The notes under the pieces are model-generated. The model saw only the letters and a program-made list of their open reading frames with translations. It was not told the origin of the DNA and searched no databases. A program made the translations under genes and the position numbers. 5,282 nucleotides of DNA. It comes from Akkermansiaceae bacterium. Its GTDB lineage: Bacteria > Verrucomicrobiota > Verrucomicrobiia > Verrucomicrobiales > Akkermansiaceae. The stretch is from NCBI GenBank assembly GCA_028293225.1, contig JAQGPE010000153.1, positions 1-5,282 of the forward strand, given 5' to 3'. Of this stretch, positions 1 to 5,282 are shown piece after piece. How positions within the stretch are numbered: position 1 is the stretch's first letter; the number at the start of each line of letters is the position of its first letter.

Positions 1-285
1 CATCGATTTCTTATCGGTCAGGTACCCGACCACCGGCTGGAAGATCGAGGCGGTGAGCTGGAAGGTGAAGGTGATCAGCCCGATCTGGGTGTAGCTGAGC
101 TGATACGACTCCCTCAGCATCGGGTAGAGCGACGGGATCAGCGCCTGGAGTGTGTCATTGAGGAGGTGGGAGAAGCTGACGCCGAACAGCAGCGCGTATA
201 CGGTCACCATCGGGTCCGACTTCACCGGAGTCATTTCCGGCGCGGGAGCGGTAAGGGTCTCATCCATGAGCCGTGAACCATTCAC
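1..285 (-). CDS. fsr: Fsr-type MFS efflux transporter, N-terminal part (runs off left edge)
   Basis: Inner-membrane exporter of the major facilitator superfamily, probably a proton-driven drug antiporter. The visible N-terminus resembles Fsr, the fosmidomycin-resistance protein of E. coli. After a polar lead of about 25 residues comes TM1 with the family motif SHLLNDTLQALIPSLYPML, then SYTQIGLITFTFQL (TM2) and QPVVGYLTDKKSM. The last stretch is the Fsr form of the loop 2-3 motif (QPVVGYWTDK in E. coli). I chose the GTG at 285-283 because a GGAG at 297-294 sits 8 bases upstream of it. An in-frame ATG at 267-265 would give 89 visible residues but has no Shine-Dalgarno at a usable distance. Only about a quarter of a roughly 400-residue protein is present. 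It lies 38 bases after the AraC-type regulator gene on the same strand, so co-transcription is likely. The fold and family are clear; the substrate is inferred only. Confidence 0.88.
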   Translation of the reverse strand, partial: MNGSRLMDETLTAPAPEMTPVKSDPMVTVYALLFGVSFSHLLNDTLQALIPSLYPMLRESYQLSYTQIGLITFTFQLTASIFQPVVGYLTDKKSM

Positions 286-293
286 CCGCCCCG

Positions 294-297
294 CTCC
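294..297 (-). promoter_or_regulatory. Shine-Dalgarno site deciding the GTG start of the MFS gene
   Basis: On the minus strand GGAG lies 8 bases before the GTG at 285-283 and 26 bases before the in-frame ATG at 267. The spacing is right for the GTG and wrong for the ATG, so it favours the longer protein with six extra N-terminal residues. Confidence 0.5.
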
Positions 298-320
298 ACC
301 GGCAATCTTGCCAAACGGTG
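297..320 (-). promoter_or_regulatory. Interrupted inverted repeat overlapping the MFS ribosome binding site
   Basis: The spacer between the regulator and the MFS gene contains GGCAATCTTGCC (301-312), a 5-bp inverted repeat. It is flanked by CACC (297-300) and GGTG (317-320), which are also complementary. In the minus-strand transcript this could fold as CACC/GGUG and GGCA/UGCC stems with a 4-base bulge and a 4-base loop. The 3' edge of the stem touches the GGAG of the MFS gene. The stem is short and has no U-tract, so it is not an intrinsic terminator. It could be a translational control element, an operator, or chance. Confidence 0.25.
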
Positions 321-323
321 CTA

Positions 324-1223
324 TTAAGGGTCTTGATGGTATTTTTCTCGGATCTGGCTGCGAAAGTCCGCCGGAGTGCACCTTCCATAGCGCCGGAAGA
401 AGCGCCCGAAGTACGACGGATCCTTGAATCCCAGGCCGTAGCCGATTTCCGCCACCGAGAGCTCCGAATAAAGCAGCAGCCGCTTCGCATCCAGCATGGT
501 CCGCAGCCGGATGTGTTCGCCGGCCGGGTGGCCGGTCTCGGCGCTGACCACGTCATTGAGGTGGTTCGCGCTGATCCCCAGCTCCCGGGCATAGGGCGCC
601 AGGGTTTTCCAGGTCAGGAAATGCTCCTCCACGTGTTTCAGAAAGCTCCGCACCAGCGCCGCGGAGCGGGTGGTCGGCGGGCCGTCATCGCGGTCGGTGT
701 GCAGGCGGGTGGCCTTCACGAAGAGCATCCGCAGCAGGCAACGGAGAATTTCACCGGCTCCGGGCCGGGCCAGATCGAACTCCTGCTGGATCTCCGCGAA
801 ATGCTTCCGGAACTCATCCTCCAGGGCGGCAGGGATCTCCAGCCACGGCTCGGCATCGGCCGCGTGGAAGAACGGAAACTCCGATAGCAGCCCTCTCACC
901 CCATCCTGGCGGGCATCGAAGAAATCACGGGTGAAGGACACCACGGTGCCCTCCATTTCCAGATTCGGCCGGATCGTGTGGACGTGCCCGGGTCCGACGA
1001 AGAACAGACAGGTCCGGTGCAGGGTTTTTTCCCGGAAGTCGTGCATCAGATGGCATTCGCTCTGAATGAACGAGATCTGAAAGAAATCGTGGTAGTGCGG
1101 GCTCAGCCGGACCGGGTCCTTCTCCACCGAACCCGGCAGGTGCATGCTCAGGATCCCACTGGTCCGCAGCCAGTCCTCCCCATAATGGGTCATGCCGATC
1201 GATGGAATGGCGCGGCGATCCAT
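324..1223 (-). CDS. AraC-family transcriptional regulator with N-terminal cupin domain
   Basis: DNA-binding transcription factor of 299 residues, the usual size for AraC regulators with a ligand-binding half. Residues about 40-100 look like an AraC-type cupin: SPHYHDFFQISF, a later FFVGPGHVHTI, then EGTVVSFTRDFF. The C-terminal 100 residues hold the paired helix-turn-helix domain. The first HTH runs around LAPYARELGISANHLNDVV (208-226). The second carries the family signature around DAKRLLLYSELSVAEIGYGL, then GFKDPSYFGRFFRRYGRCTPADFR (to 288). I chose the ATG at 1223. The same frame stays open to a TTG at 1268, which would add 15 polar residues (314 in total), but that extension overlaps a perfect palindrome and TTG starts are rarer. 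The family's usual role is ligand-dependent activation of nearby genes, and the Fsr-like pump immediately downstream on the same strand is the obvious candidate target. The effector is unknown. Confidence 0.93.
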   Translation of the reverse strand: MDRRAIPSIGMTHYGEDWLRTSGILSMHLPGSVEKDPVRLSPHYHDFFQISFIQSECHLMHDFREKTLHRTCLFFVGPGHVHTIRPNLEMEGTVVSFTRDFFDARQDGVRGLLSEFPFFHAADAEPWLEIPAALEDEFRKHFAEIQQEFDLARPGAGEILRCLLRMLFVKATRLHTDRDDGPPTTRSAALVRSFLKHVEEHFLTWKTLAPYARELGISANHLNDVVSAETGHPAGEHIRLRTMLDAKRLLLYSELSVAEIGYGLGFKDPSYFGRFFRRYGRCTPADFRSQIREKYHQDP

Positions 1224-1369
1224 GGCTGGGCGGACTTTCTTCGATTCGCGCGAATCGCTCAACGACAAAGCCCGTTCCGCGGGGTTCTGCTGTCAGACTC
1301 CCGTTCACTTGGCGCTGGCCAACCCGTCACCGGAAGACCATCACGCTCGCGGACCCCTATCCGCCGACC
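1224..1369. promoter_or_regulatory. Divergent intergenic region between the AraC-type regulator and GNAT genes
   Basis: About 146 bases separate the divergent starts, so promoters for both directions should lie here. I see no convincing -35/-10 pair on either strand. Visible structure is the 16-bp palindrome at 1242-1257 and a shorter inverted repeat, TTGGC-GCTG-GCCAA, at 1309-1322, about 48 bases before the GNAT start. The GNAT start itself has no clear Shine-Dalgarno. If the TTG start of the regulator is used, the region shrinks to 101 bases. Confidence 0.5.
1242..1257. repeat. Perfect 16-bp palindrome, candidate operator
   Basis: CGATTCGCGCGAATCG equals its own reverse complement with no mismatch or spacer. 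It ends 18 bases upstream of the regulator's ATG (1223) on the minus strand, so a bound dimer would sit over the 5' leader or promoter and could repress. AraC-family proteins more often bind direct repeats or asymmetric sites, so a different dimeric factor is equally possible. In GC-rich DNA a perfect 16-mer palindrome is uncommon but could arise by chance within 5 kb. Confidence 0.4.
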
Positions 1370-1783
1370 ATGGACCTCATTTATTCTTTCGATCCCGCGA
1401 AGCTCGATTTCGCCAAGATCCACGCCTGGCTCACCGGAACTTACTGGTCCCCCGGCATCACCCGTGAGCGGGTCGAAAAGGGCTTCCACGCCTCCACCGT
1501 CGTGATCGGCTGCTACACCATGGATGGGACGCAAATCGGCGTCGCCCGCTGCCTCAGCGACACCACCCGCTTCGCCTACTTTGCGGACGTCTTCGTCGCC
1601 GACGGCTGGCGCGGCCACGGCATCGCCCGCAGCATGGTCGAGCGGATCATCGCCCACCCGGAACTGGCCGGGGTCGAGAACCAGTATCTCTTTACCCAGG
1701 ACGCTCACGGAGTCTACGAACGCATCGGCTTCGGACAATACCTCCATCCGGAACGGCTGATGCACCGTTGTAAGACAGATTGA
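1370..1783 (+). CDS. GNAT-family N-acetyltransferase
   Basis: A 137-residue, single-domain cytoplasmic enzyme expected to transfer an acetyl group from acetyl-CoA to an amine on a small molecule or protein. Motif A, the acetyl-CoA pyrophosphate loop, is visible as FADVFVADGWRGHGIARSMV, with the R/Q-x-x-G-x-G/A pattern at R81-G82-H83-G84-I85-A86. The C-terminal FTQDAHGVYERIGF (108-121) is the motif B region typical of a widespread group of small GNATs. The N-terminal half (IHAWLTGTYWSPGI, then IGVARCLSD) also fits that group. Length is complete for the family. The ATG at 1370 matches where the homology begins. The same frame is open back to 1202, but that stretch overlaps the divergent regulator and looks non-coding. 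It is 87 bases upstream of the adaptor gene on the same strand and could share its transcript. The substrate cannot be told from sequence; a role in drug modification is only suggested by the neighbours. Confidence 0.9.
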   Translation: MDLIYSFDPAKLDFAKIHAWLTGTYWSPGITRERVEKGFHASTVVIGCYTMDGTQIGVARCLSDTTRFAYFADVFVADGWRGHGIARSMVERIIAHPELAGVENQYLFTQDAHGVYERIGFGQYLHPERLMHRCKTD

Positions 1784-1870
1784 GCGCCGAATGTCGCTTT
1801 CTCCGAAATGAATCGGGTTCATGTCCGTAGTTAGTCCCGCCGGGCATCACCCTTTCACTGGCCATTTCTC
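1784..1870 (+). promoter_or_regulatory. Spacer before the RND operon, with a short stem-loop
   Basis: These 87 bases separate the GNAT gene from the adaptor gene. They contain ATGAA-TCGGG-TTCAT (1808-1822), a 5-bp stem with a 5-base loop and no following T-run, so it is not a convincing terminator. No clear promoter hexamers are visible. The bases just before the adaptor ATG are pyrimidine-rich (CCATTTCTC) rather than a Shine-Dalgarno. Whether this holds the operon promoter or is an internal spacer is open. Confidence 0.3.
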
Positions 1871-3112
1871 ATGAGTTCCCCGGAACAAAAATCCCGCACC
1901 GGTTCCCGCCTCAAGACAGCGGCCGGTCTCGTCATCCTGCTCGCCATTTCCTGGGCTGTTTGGAAATGGGCGCTGCCACTGCTCAATCCGGCCCCGAAAA
2001 CCTTCGCGAACGGCGGCAAGCTGTTCCTGCCGACCACGGTCACCACCGCCAAGGTGACCAAGGACACCTTCGAGGAATGGATCGCCGTGGCCGGCACGGT
2101 GACGCCTCTGGACCGGGTGATCGTCCGCAGCCGCGTCGATGGCGAGCTGATGAAGGTGCACTTCGAGGAAGGACAGCTGGTCAAGGATGGCGATCTACTC
2201 GCGGAGATCGACCCGCGGCCGTTCCAGGTCGCGCTCGACCAGGCGAAAGGCCAGCTGGCCCAGAACCAGGCGCTGCTGGAAAATGCCGAAGCCGACCTGA
2301 AACGCTACGAAGCGCTGCTCGCCCAGGATTCCATCGCCCGCCAGCAGGTCGATACCCAGCGCGCCCAGCTCAACCAGTACAAGGCGACCCGCGACTCGAA
2401 TCAGGCCGAGGTGGACTCCGCTTCGCTGCAGCTTTCCTACACGCAGATCACCGCGCCGTTCTCCGGCCGGGTCGGCCTGCGGGCGGTCGACCCCGGCAAC
2501 CTGATCCATTCCTCCGATGTGGACGGACTGGTCACGATCGCGCGCATCGATCCGATGGGGGTGATTTTTTCCGTGCCACAGGAGGTCGCGGTCCAGATCC
2601 ACGCCTCCTTCCAGGGCCAGACCGAGATTCCGGTGCAAGCCTTGGCTTCCGATCAGAAATCCATGCTGGCCGTGGGCAAGCTGCTGACCACCGACAACCA
2701 GATCGACGTCGCCTCCGGCACGCTGAAGATGAAGGCCATCTTCGCCAACCAGGACGAGAAGCTCTTCCCCAACCAGTTCGTCACCATCAAGCTGCGCGTC
2801 CGCAACACCCCGGACGTGCTGACCGTTCCCGCCACCGCGGTCCAGCAGAGCTCGAAGGGTCCCTACGCCTACGTGACCCAGCCTGACAATACGGTCACGG
2901 TGAAGCAGATCCAGACCGGTCCGACCGACCACGAGCGGACCCTGATTGTCAGCGGCCTCGCCGAGGGCGACTCAGTGGTGACCCAGGGCGTCGATCGCCT
3001 CAAGGAAGGCGCCAAGATCCGTCTGGCAGAGACCATCGCCGAGGATGCGCCGAAAGACGACGCCCCGAAGCGCGAGCACCACGGCGGCAAAAAGAAGGGC
3101 TCCTCGATTTGA
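1871..3112 (+). CDS. mdtA: RND efflux periplasmic adaptor (membrane fusion protein), MdtA-like
   Basis: Periplasmic adaptor of 413 residues (E. coli MdtA is 415) that links an inner-membrane RND permease to an outer-membrane channel. A basic N-terminus is followed by one membrane anchor (about 18-38, GLVILLAISWAVWKWALPLL). There is no lipobox cysteine, so it is anchored by the helix rather than by lipid. The lipoyl domain is split: VRSRVDGELMKVHFEEGQLV (85-104) with AEIDPRPF, and TQITAPFSGRVGLRAVDPGN (191-210). Between the halves lies the alpha-helical hairpin (about 115-188), rich in Gln, Ala, Leu and Glu. A beta-barrel domain follows, containing DNQIDVASGTLKMKAIFANQ and LFPNQFV. The membrane-proximal domain includes VLTVPATAV and GDSVVTQGVDRLKEGAKI. 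The Lys/His-rich tail (about 397-410) is variable in the family. The MdtA-specific wording of these motifs, plus an MdtB-like permease next, supports the MdtABC class rather than AcrA. The ATG has no visible Shine-Dalgarno, but no upstream in-frame start is close. Confidence 0.95.
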   Translation: MSSPEQKSRTGSRLKTAAGLVILLAISWAVWKWALPLLNPAPKTFANGGKLFLPTTVTTAKVTKDTFEEWIAVAGTVTPLDRVIVRSRVDGELMKVHFEEGQLVKDGDLLAEIDPRPFQVALDQAKGQLAQNQALLENAEADLKRYEALLAQDSIARQQVDTQRAQLNQYKATRDSNQAEVDSASLQLSYTQITAPFSGRVGLRAVDPGNLIHSSDVDGLVTIARIDPMGVIFSVPQEVAVQIHASFQGQTEIPVQALASDQKSMLAVGKLLTTDNQIDVASGTLKMKAIFANQDEKLFPNQFVTIKLRVRNTPDVLTVPATAVQQSSKGPYAYVTQPDNTVTVKQIQTGPTDHERTLIVSGLAEGDSVVTQGVDRLKEGAKIRLAETIAEDAPKDDAPKREHHGGKKKGSSI

Positions 3113-3139
3113 GCCAGCGCTGCCGCACTGAACGGGAAT

Positions 3140-3210
3140 ATGCGATCCGGCTACGACCTCTGATGCCGCCGTCCTCCCCTGCCCTGTTGATTTCGTTTTC
3201 CAAGGCCTGA
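3140..3210 (+). other. Two chained mini-ORFs in the mdtA-mdtB spacer (possible translational coupling)
   Basis: The 98-base spacer contains ATG CGA ... TGA at 3140-3163 (MRSGYDL). Its stop overlaps a second ATG at 3163, which opens MPPSSPALLISFSKA. That ORF stops with TGA at 3208-3210, directly against the permease ATG at 3211. The second mini-ORF is in the permease frame. Ribosomes terminating there could restart at the permease. Neither mini-ORF has a good Shine-Dalgarno, so this arrangement may be fortuitous; I do not call them as genes. Confidence 0.2.
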
Positions 3211-5282
3211 ATGAATCCCTCGCGACTTTTCATCGAGCGGCCCGTCGCCACCACCCTGCTGATGGTGGCCCTGCTGCTGACCGGGATCTTTGCCTACCGG
3301 CTGCTCGGGGTTTCGGCTCTGCCGGAGGTGGACTACCCAACCATCCAGGTCACCACCCTCTATCCGGGCGCCGGTCCTGAAGTGACTTCAGCCTCGGTCA
3401 CCGCGCCTCTGGAGCGCCAGTTCGGCCAGATGCCCGGGCTGACGCAAATGTTTTCGTCCAGCAGCGGCGGCTCCTCGCTGATCACGCTGCGCTTCGGCCT
3501 GGGCATGAGCCTGGACGTTGCCGAACAGCAGGTCCAGGCAGCCATCAATGCCGCCTCGAATCTGCTGCCGTCTGATCTCCCCGCGCCGCCGGTCTACAAT
3601 AAGGTCAACCCGGCCGACACCCCGATCGCCACGCTGGCGCTGAGCTCGTCCTCGCTGCCGCTGACCCAGGTCCAGGACTTCGCCGACAGCCGCCTGGTGC
3701 CAAAGCTTTCGCAGCTTTCCGGCGTGGGCCTGGTGACCATGAGCGGCGGCATGAAGCCCGCCGTACGCGTGCGGGCCAACCCGGTCGCCCTGGCGGCCCG
3801 CGGCATGTCCACCGAGGACCTCCGCACCGCCATCGCCAGCGGTAACGTCAACCAGCCGAAGGGCGGCTTCGACGGCCCGGAACGCTCGACCACGCTGGAG
3901 GCCAATGACCAGCTCATTTCCGCGGAGCAGTACAAGACCCTGGTCGTCTCCTACAAGGACGGCATCCCGGTCACACTCGACGATGTCGCGGACGTGGTCG
4001 ATGACGCCGAGAACAACCGCCTGGCGGCCTGGGCCAACTCCAGCGCCGCGGTGGTCATCAACATCCAGCGCCAGCCGGGCGCGAACGTGATCAAGGTCGC
4101 CGACAGCGTGAAGGCGCTGCTTCCGAAACTGATCGAAACGCTGCCCGAGGGCGTGACCGTCACCCCCCTCACCGACCGCACCATCACCATCCGCGCTTCC
4201 GTCCGCGACGTGCAGGAGGAAATGTTCACCGCCATCCTGCTGGTGGTCGCCGTCATCTTCGTCTTCCTGCGCAACTGGCGCGCCACCATCATCCCCGCGG
4301 TCGCCGTGCCGCTGTCGCTCGTCGGCACCTTCGCGCTGATGTATGCCTTCGGCTTCAGCCTGAACAACCTCACCCTGATGGCGCTGACCATCGCCACCGG
4401 CTTCGTGGTCGATGACGCGATCGTGGTGGTGGAAAATATCGCCCGCCACCTGGAGGAGGGAAAAACGCCGCTGCAGGCTGCTTTCGACGGTGCGAAGCAG
4501 ATCGGCTTCACGATCATTTCCCTGACCATCTCGCTGGTGGCGGTGCTGATTCCGCTGCTGTTCATGGGTGACGTGGTCGGCCGCCTGTTCCGGGAATTCG
4601 CGATCACCCTGGCGATCGCGATTCTGATCTCGATGGTGATTTCGCTGACGCTGACGCCGATGATGTGTTCGCGCCTGCTGAAGCCGGAATCGGAACACAA
4701 GGAAGGCCCGATCGGCCGTGCGGTGGCCGGCTTCCTGGATGGCATCGTCCACTGGTATGGCCGTACGCTGGACGTCGTACTTCAGCAGAAATTTCTCACC
4801 GGCGTGGTCTTCCTGCTGACCCTGGCCGCCACGGTGCTGGTCTATCAGCTCGCTCCCAAAGGCTTCTTCCCCGACCAGGATACCGGCCTGATCCAAGCGA
4901 TCACCGAGGCGCCGGAGAGCACCTCCTTCGAGGCGATGTCGACTCTCCAGCAGAAGATGGCCGCCCTGGTCCTGAAGGACGATGCCGTTGCCAGCTTATC
5001 GTCCTTCATCGGTGTCGACGGCGTGAACACGACCCTCAATTCCGGGCGCATGCTGATCAACCTGAAGCCGCTGGAAAACCGCACCGGCAATGCCCAGGAA
5101 ATCTCACGCCGCCTGCAGGAGCGCGCCGAACACGATCTGCCGGGCATGCGGGTCTATCTCCAGCCGGTCCAGGATCTGACCATCGACGACCGCGTTTCCC
5201 GCACCCAGTACCAGTTCACTCTGGATTCGACCGATCCGAAGCTCTTCGACGAGTGGGTGCCGAAGATCATCGAGACGCTGAG
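3211..5282 (+). CDS. mdtB: RND multidrug efflux permease, MdtB-like, N-terminal two thirds (runs off right edge)
   Basis: Inner-membrane, proton-driven RND (HAE1) pump subunit that works with the adaptor encoded just upstream and an outer-membrane channel. The window holds 690 complete codons of an expected 1,030 to 1,050. The start is firm: TGA in the same frame lies directly before the ATG, and the opening [18 protein letters not shown] matches MdtB's beginning. AAGG at 3202-3205 is a modest ribosome binding site. TM1 is about 10-30. The first periplasmic porter region follows, with [23 protein letters not shown] and [14 protein letters not shown]2 to TM6 span about 336-486. The TM4 proton-relay aspartates are D401-D402 in [17 protein letters not shown], equivalent to AcrB D407-D408. 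TM5 and the following loop carry [22 protein letters not shown]7 is about 529-549, followed by [11 protein letters not shown] and the second porter region ([20 protein letters not shown]). The TM10 lysine lies beyond the edge. Motif wording is closer to MdtB than to MdtC or AcrB. No frameshift or stop was seen. Confidence 0.95.
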   Translation, partial: MNPSRLFIERPVATTLLMVALLLTGIFAYRLLGVSALPEVDYPTIQVTTLYPGAGPEVTSASVTAPLERQFGQMPGLTQMFSSSSGGSSLITLRFGLGMSLDVAEQQVQAAINAASNLLPSDLPAPPVYNKVNPADTPIATLALSSSSLPLTQVQDFADSRLVPKLSQLSGVGLVTMSGGMKPAVRVRANPVALAARGMSTEDLRTAIASGNVNQPKGGFDGPERSTTLEANDQLISAEQYKTLVVSYKDGIPVTLDDVADVVDDAENNRLAAWANSSAAVVINIQRQPGANVIKVADSVKALLPKLIETLPEGVTVTPLTDRTITIRASVRDVQEEMFTAILLVVAVIFVFLRNWRATIIPAVAVPLSLVGTFALMYAFGFSLNNLTLMALTIATGFVVDDAIVVVENIARHLEEGKTPLQAAFDGAKQIGFTIISLTISLVAVLIPLLFMGDVVGRLFREFAITLAIAILISMVISLTLTPMMCSRLLKPESEHKEGPIGRAVAGFLDGIVHWYGRTLDVVLQQKFLTGVVFLLTLAATVLVYQLAPKGFFPDQDTGLIQAITEAPESTSFEAMSTLQQKMAALVLKDDAVASLSSFIGVDGVNTTLNSGRMLINLKPLENRTGNAQEISRRLQERAEHDLPGMRVYLQPVQDLTIDDRVSRTQYQFTLDSTDPKLFDEWVPKIIETL

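Noticed and set aside
273..887. Plus-strand open frame of 204 codons opposite the regulator
   Set aside because: It overlaps the confident AraC-family gene on the minus strand and its translation shows no recognisable domain.
1224..1268. TTG-initiated extension of the AraC-type regulator by 15 residues
   Set aside because: It is possible but not preferred: the start is TTG, no Shine-Dalgarno is evident, and the stretch contains the 16-bp palindrome that is better explained as regulatory DNA.
1202..1369. Upstream in-frame extension of the acetyltransferase (56 extra residues)
   Set aside because: The extra residues (Arg, Pro and Ser rich) do not look like a GNAT N-terminus, they would overlap the divergent regulator's start, and the family homology begins at the ATG at 1370.
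1808..1822. ATGAA/TTCAT stem-loop considered as a terminator of the acetyltransferase gene
   Set aside because: The stem has only 5 pairs, is AT-rich and lacks a T-run, so it does not meet the pattern of an intrinsic terminator.
2195..2932. Long minus-strand open frame inside the adaptor gene
   Set aside because: Composition is repetitive in Gly, Val, Asp and Leu with no family resemblance, and it lies wholly within a confident MdtA-like gene on the plus strand.
3388..4896. A 502-codon open frame on the minus strand opposite the permease gene
   Set aside because: The predicted protein is rich in His, Gln, Arg, Asp and Gly without recognisable domains. That is the usual antisense shadow of a GC-rich gene with strong third-position bias, and the opposite strand is a clear RND permease.

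Overview
The window reads as ordinary chromosomal DNA of a GC-rich Gram-negative bacterium. The Gram-negative assignment rests on an inner-membrane RND permease with its periplasmic adaptor. Strong Shine-Dalgarno sequences are scarce: the acetyltransferase and adaptor genes have none that I can see. That, with the overall protein character, would fit a Verrucomicrobiota-type host, but this is a weak inference and I cannot name a genus.

Left part, minus strand (1-1223): an AraC-family regulator (324-1223) lies directly upstream of, and in the same direction as, a major facilitator superfamily exporter of the fosmidomycin-resistance (Fsr) type. Only the first 95 or so residues of the exporter are in the window; it runs off the left edge. 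The 38-base gap between them suggests one transcript in which the regulator controls a neighbouring efflux pump. The gap holds a well-spaced ribosome binding site for a GTG start and a small possible hairpin next to that site.

Middle (1224-1869): a divergent intergenic region of about 146 bases contains a perfect 16-bp palindrome just upstream of the regulator. It is followed on the plus strand by a small complete GNAT N-acetyltransferase (1370-1783).

Right part, plus strand (1871-5282): a complete MdtA-like membrane fusion protein and the first 690 residues of an MdtB-like RND permease. Together they form the start of an MdtABC-type multidrug efflux operon that continues beyond the right edge. 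The 98-base spacer between them carries two very short ORFs chained up to the permease start.

Taken together, the window looks like a small-molecule export and resistance neighbourhood: regulator plus MFS pump, acetyltransferase, and RND pump. I found no RNA gene, mobile element, CRISPR array or new multi-gene system. The observations worth a second look are small regulatory-scale structures.
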